Shown here: positions 62,025 through 64,000 of the stretch, in pieces
How positions within the stretch are numbered: the first letter of the stretch is position 1
Layout: the number at the start of each line of letters is the position of its first letter
Origin: RBG-16-57-11 sp964503145
GTDB lineage: Bacteria; Chloroflexota; Anaerolineae; Anaerolineales; UBA4823
Reading direction: 5' to 3'
DNA: 64,000 bases
Assembly (NCBI GenBank): GCA_964503145.1
Contig: CAZCYV010000003.1
Coordinates: forward strand, 186,001 to 250,000
Notes under the pieces: model-generated
Seen by the model: only the letters and a program-made list of their open reading frames with translations
The model's database searches: none
What the model was told of the DNA's origin: nothing
Made by a program: the position numbers and the translations under genes

Positions 62025-63275
62025 TCAATCTGCTGCTGCGCCAGCCCGCATCGGCTCATCGCCGTTATAGTGGGCGATCTGCGGCCAGCGGCGCGCGATC
62101 CAGGCCACAGCCAGAATGCAGCCCACGCCGCCGCTCACCACGGCCATTGGCGCTCCGAAGAGCTGCGCCACCACCCCTGCCTCCACTTCACCAAGCTGCG
62201 GCCCGCCCATGAAGAATATTTGATTGATGCTGGTCATGCGCCCGCGCAGGTAATCCGGGGTCTGTAACTGGCGGATGGTATTCCGGATGATGGTGCTGAC
62301 CGAATCGGCCGCGCCGACGAAGATCAATGCCAGCATCGCCCCCCAGAACGTGGTCGAAAGGCCGAACAGGATCGTGGCCAGGCCAAAGACGATCACCGAA
62401 ACCAGGAAGGTCGGCCCCTGGCGGCGGATCTGACCGAGTTGCGAGATGACCAACGCTGCGCTGACCGCCCCAATCGATTGCGCCGAGGAAAGCCAGCCAT
62501 ATTCGACAGCGCCGACTTTGAGGATATCCCGAGCGAAGATCGGCATCAGCGTGTTGGCCGAGGAAAAGAACGTGGCGAAGAAATCCAGGATCATGCTGGA
62601 GAGGATGATCGGCTGGCTCAGGATGAACTGGATCCCCTCGCGGATGGAAGACAGGCTGACCGAGGTTCGCCCCTGCGGGCGCGCCTGTTGTTCTACCGGG
62701 CCCATCAGCAGCAAAGCCAGCAGCACCGCCAGATAAGAGATGGCGTTGAACAGGTAGGTGAAGGGCTGACCCAGGTAAGCGATGACCAGGCCGCTCAACG
62801 CCGGGCCGACGATCGCGCCGGTTTGAAAAGCCAATGAACTCATGCTGAAGGCGTTGGGCAGATCCCGCGGCGGCACCAGATTCGGCACCAGCGATTGGCG
62901 CGCCGGCGTGTCGAAGGCCACTGCCACTGCCTGCAGGGCCGTCAGGGCGTAAATCTGCCACAGCGCGACCGACTCGCTGAACGTCAGCAGCGCCAGCGTC
63001 AGCGCGCCCAGCGCCATGGCCGTCTGGGTGATGAACATGACCTTGCGCCGATTGGCCACATCGGCCGTCGCCCCGCCGATCAGAGAAAACAAAATGACAG
63101 GGATGATGCGCGCCAGGCCTACGCCGCCCAGGGCGATGGGCTGATCGGTGATCGTGCGGATGTGCCAGAAGATCGACCAGATCTGCATCTGTGTGCCTGC
63201 GATGGAGACCATCAGGCCAAACCAGAGCAGCCGATAGCGACGATGGCGTAAAGAAGGCGGTATTGTCAGGCGCAT
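62025..63275 (-). CDS. MFS transporter, EntS/MFS_3-like exporter
   Basis: A 416-residue transporter with 12 predicted helices. Features of the MFS_3/EntS group: FRYRLLWFG-like opening (RHRRYRLLWFGLMVS), GGATADVANRRKVM as the motif-A loop, PARQSLVPNLVPPRDLPNA, and GRMTSINQIFFMGGPQLGE. ATG 63275 has AAAGG five bases ahead; a frame 12 codons longer is less likely. Substrate unknown. Confidence 0.88.
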   Translation of the reverse strand: MRLTIPPSLRHRRYRLLWFGLMVSIAGTQMQIWSIFWHIRTITDQPIALGGVGLARIIPVILFSLIGGATADVANRRKVMFITQTAMALGALTLALLTFSESVALWQIYALTALQAVAVAFDTPARQSLVPNLVPPRDLPNAFSMSSLAFQTGAIVGPALSGLVIAYLGQPFTYLFNAISYLAVLLALLLMGPVEQQARPQGRTSVSLSSIREGIQFILSQPIILSSMILDFFATFFSSANTLMPIFARDILKVGAVEYGWLSSAQSIGAVSAALVISQLGQIRRQGPTFLVSVIVFGLATILFGLSTTFWGAMLALIFVGAADSVSTIIRNTIRQLQTPDYLRGRMTSINQIFFMGGPQLGEVEAGVVAQLFGAPMAVVSGGVGCILAVAWIARRWPQIAHYNGDEPMRAGAAAD

Positions 63276-63338
63276 ATGAACCTTTGGCTTTATAGAGACG
63301 CGCCGCGGCAAAATTCGCAGGCTGAACTGCCGGAAATT

Positions 63339-64000
63339 TCAGGTTCCCCAATCTCGCAGGTAGAGGAAATCATACCCGATGGTACGGTTGCTCAGCTTGG
63401 CGATTGGCGGCAGGATGCGCTTAAAGTGATTGCGCCGCATGCGGTTGACCACGTTGCGGACGAATTTCTCATCGAAGCCCGCCAGAATGCATTCCTCCGG
63501 GCTGAAGCGCTGATCGACCAGCAAATAGAGCAAACGGTCCACTTCTTCGTAAGTAAACCCCAACTCGCCTTCGTCCGTTTGTCCAATCCACAGGTCTGCA
63601 GACGGCGGCTTCTCGATGATCGGCGCCGGCACGCCCATCGCCCAGGCAAGCTGTCGCAACTGTGTCTTGTAAAGATCCCCCAGGGGGTTGATCGCACAGG
63701 CCGAGTCGCCGTAGAGTGTGGAGTATCCCAGCAGGATTTCGGTCTTGTTGCTGGTGCCAACAGGCAGGCCGCGAAAAGCCTCGGATTGGTCGTACAACAC
63801 GATCATGCGCATGCGCGCCATCATGTTGCCCCGCCGCACCTGGTCCGCTTCGGGAAAGCGCTCGATGAGCGGATCGACCATCTCACTGATCGGCACCGTC
63901 AACGAGGGCATCCCCAGGGCATCGATCACCATCTGGGCATGTTCCAACGAGTCGGGCGAGGAGGTTTTATAGGGCAGGCGTAAGGCCAACACGTTTTCGC
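63339..64000 (-). CDS. nadE: NAD(+) synthase, N-terminus cut off by the window end
   Basis: About 220 C-terminal residues of NadE are visible; the frame continues past 64000. NadE adenylates and amidates deamido-NAD. Seen: RGNMMARMRMIVLYDQSEAF, the nucleotide-contact segment VGTSNKTEILLGYST, YGDSACAINPLGDLYK (substrate binding and dimer interface) and PPSADLWIGQTDEGELG. The P-loop SGGVDS would lie in the missing part, so whether a glutaminase domain is attached cannot be told. Confidence 0.9.
   Translation of the reverse strand, partial: ENVLALRLPYKTSSPDSLEHAQMVIDALGMPSLTVPISEMVDPLIERFPEADQVRRGNMMARMRMIVLYDQSEAFRGLPVGTSNKTEILLGYSTLYGDSACAINPLGDLYKTQLRQLAWAMGVPAPIIEKPPSADLWIGQTDEGELGFTYEEVDRLLYLLVDQRFSPEECILAGFDEKFVRNVVNRMRRNHFKRILPPIAKLSNRTIGYDFLYLRDWGT

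Overview
The window looks like chromosome of a member of the Chloroflexota, most likely an Anaerolineae relative. That placement is inferred from overall protein character: a bc complex with a b/IV-dihaem fusion, four-subunit SDH, spoVS without a sporulation locus, tandem M3B peptidases, proline/threonine-rich lipoproteins and a moderately high G+C. No rRNA or other definitive marker is present.

Left part (1-22.8 kb) is housekeeping: tRNA-Pro(UGG); a likely operon of two small conserved proteins, a GT2 glycosyltransferase and RNase HII; convergent CorA and a calcium-type P2A ATPase, with a promoter and an attenuator-like hairpin in front of corA; isocitrate dehydrogenase; a Rieske / cytochrome b / cytochrome b-IV-dihaem operon; sdhCDAB ending in a strong terminator; a conserved protein of unknown function; a collapsed O-methyltransferase remnant; an aldo/keto reductase; two tandem oligoendopeptidase F genes; and gatCA. 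icd and SDH supply TCA-cycle steps whose electrons would reach the bc complex encoded beside them.

Middle part (about 22.8-48.8 kb) is a large single-strand genomic island of anti-phage type. At its left edge lies a decayed recombinase-like remnant. Then come a sigma70-like promoter and a structured leader, followed by 13 tightly spaced genes: a DrmD-like SNF2 helicase; a VWA / PP2C / kinase triad (TerY-P type) whose kinase carries an OB-like domain and a C-terminal membrane anchor; an unrecognised protein with faint HhH-GPD flavour; a uracil-DNA-glycosylase-superfamily protein; a GIY-YIG protein; a 1541-residue Eco57I-type adenine methyltransferase with an AT-rich, probably exchanged, specificity block; an Mrr-type endonuclease; a DUF2357/McrC-like nuclease; an McrB-like AAA+ protein with a domain inserted between Walker A and B and a one-base frame problem at a T7 run; an unrecognised 245-residue protein; a RusA-like resolvase; and a 1772-residue STAS-like / DEAD helicase / DUF1998 / PD-(D/E)XK protein resembling Druantia DruE. 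Parts of DISARM, TerY-P, McrBC, type IIG R-M and Druantia are thus combined in what looks like one transcription unit. This is the best candidate in the window for an undescribed system. The right edge is about 600 bp of apparently decayed sequence.

Right part (48.8-64 kb) returns to ordinary chromosome: a lipoprotein esterase, SpoVS, a class V aminotransferase, a pair of related small membrane proteins, a putative lipoprotein, RecD2, a GT39-like membrane glycosyltransferase, an LCP-family cell-envelope protein, an ABC-F ATPase, an MFS exporter, and NAD synthetase cut by the window end.

All family calls are by eye from motifs; no database searches were run.
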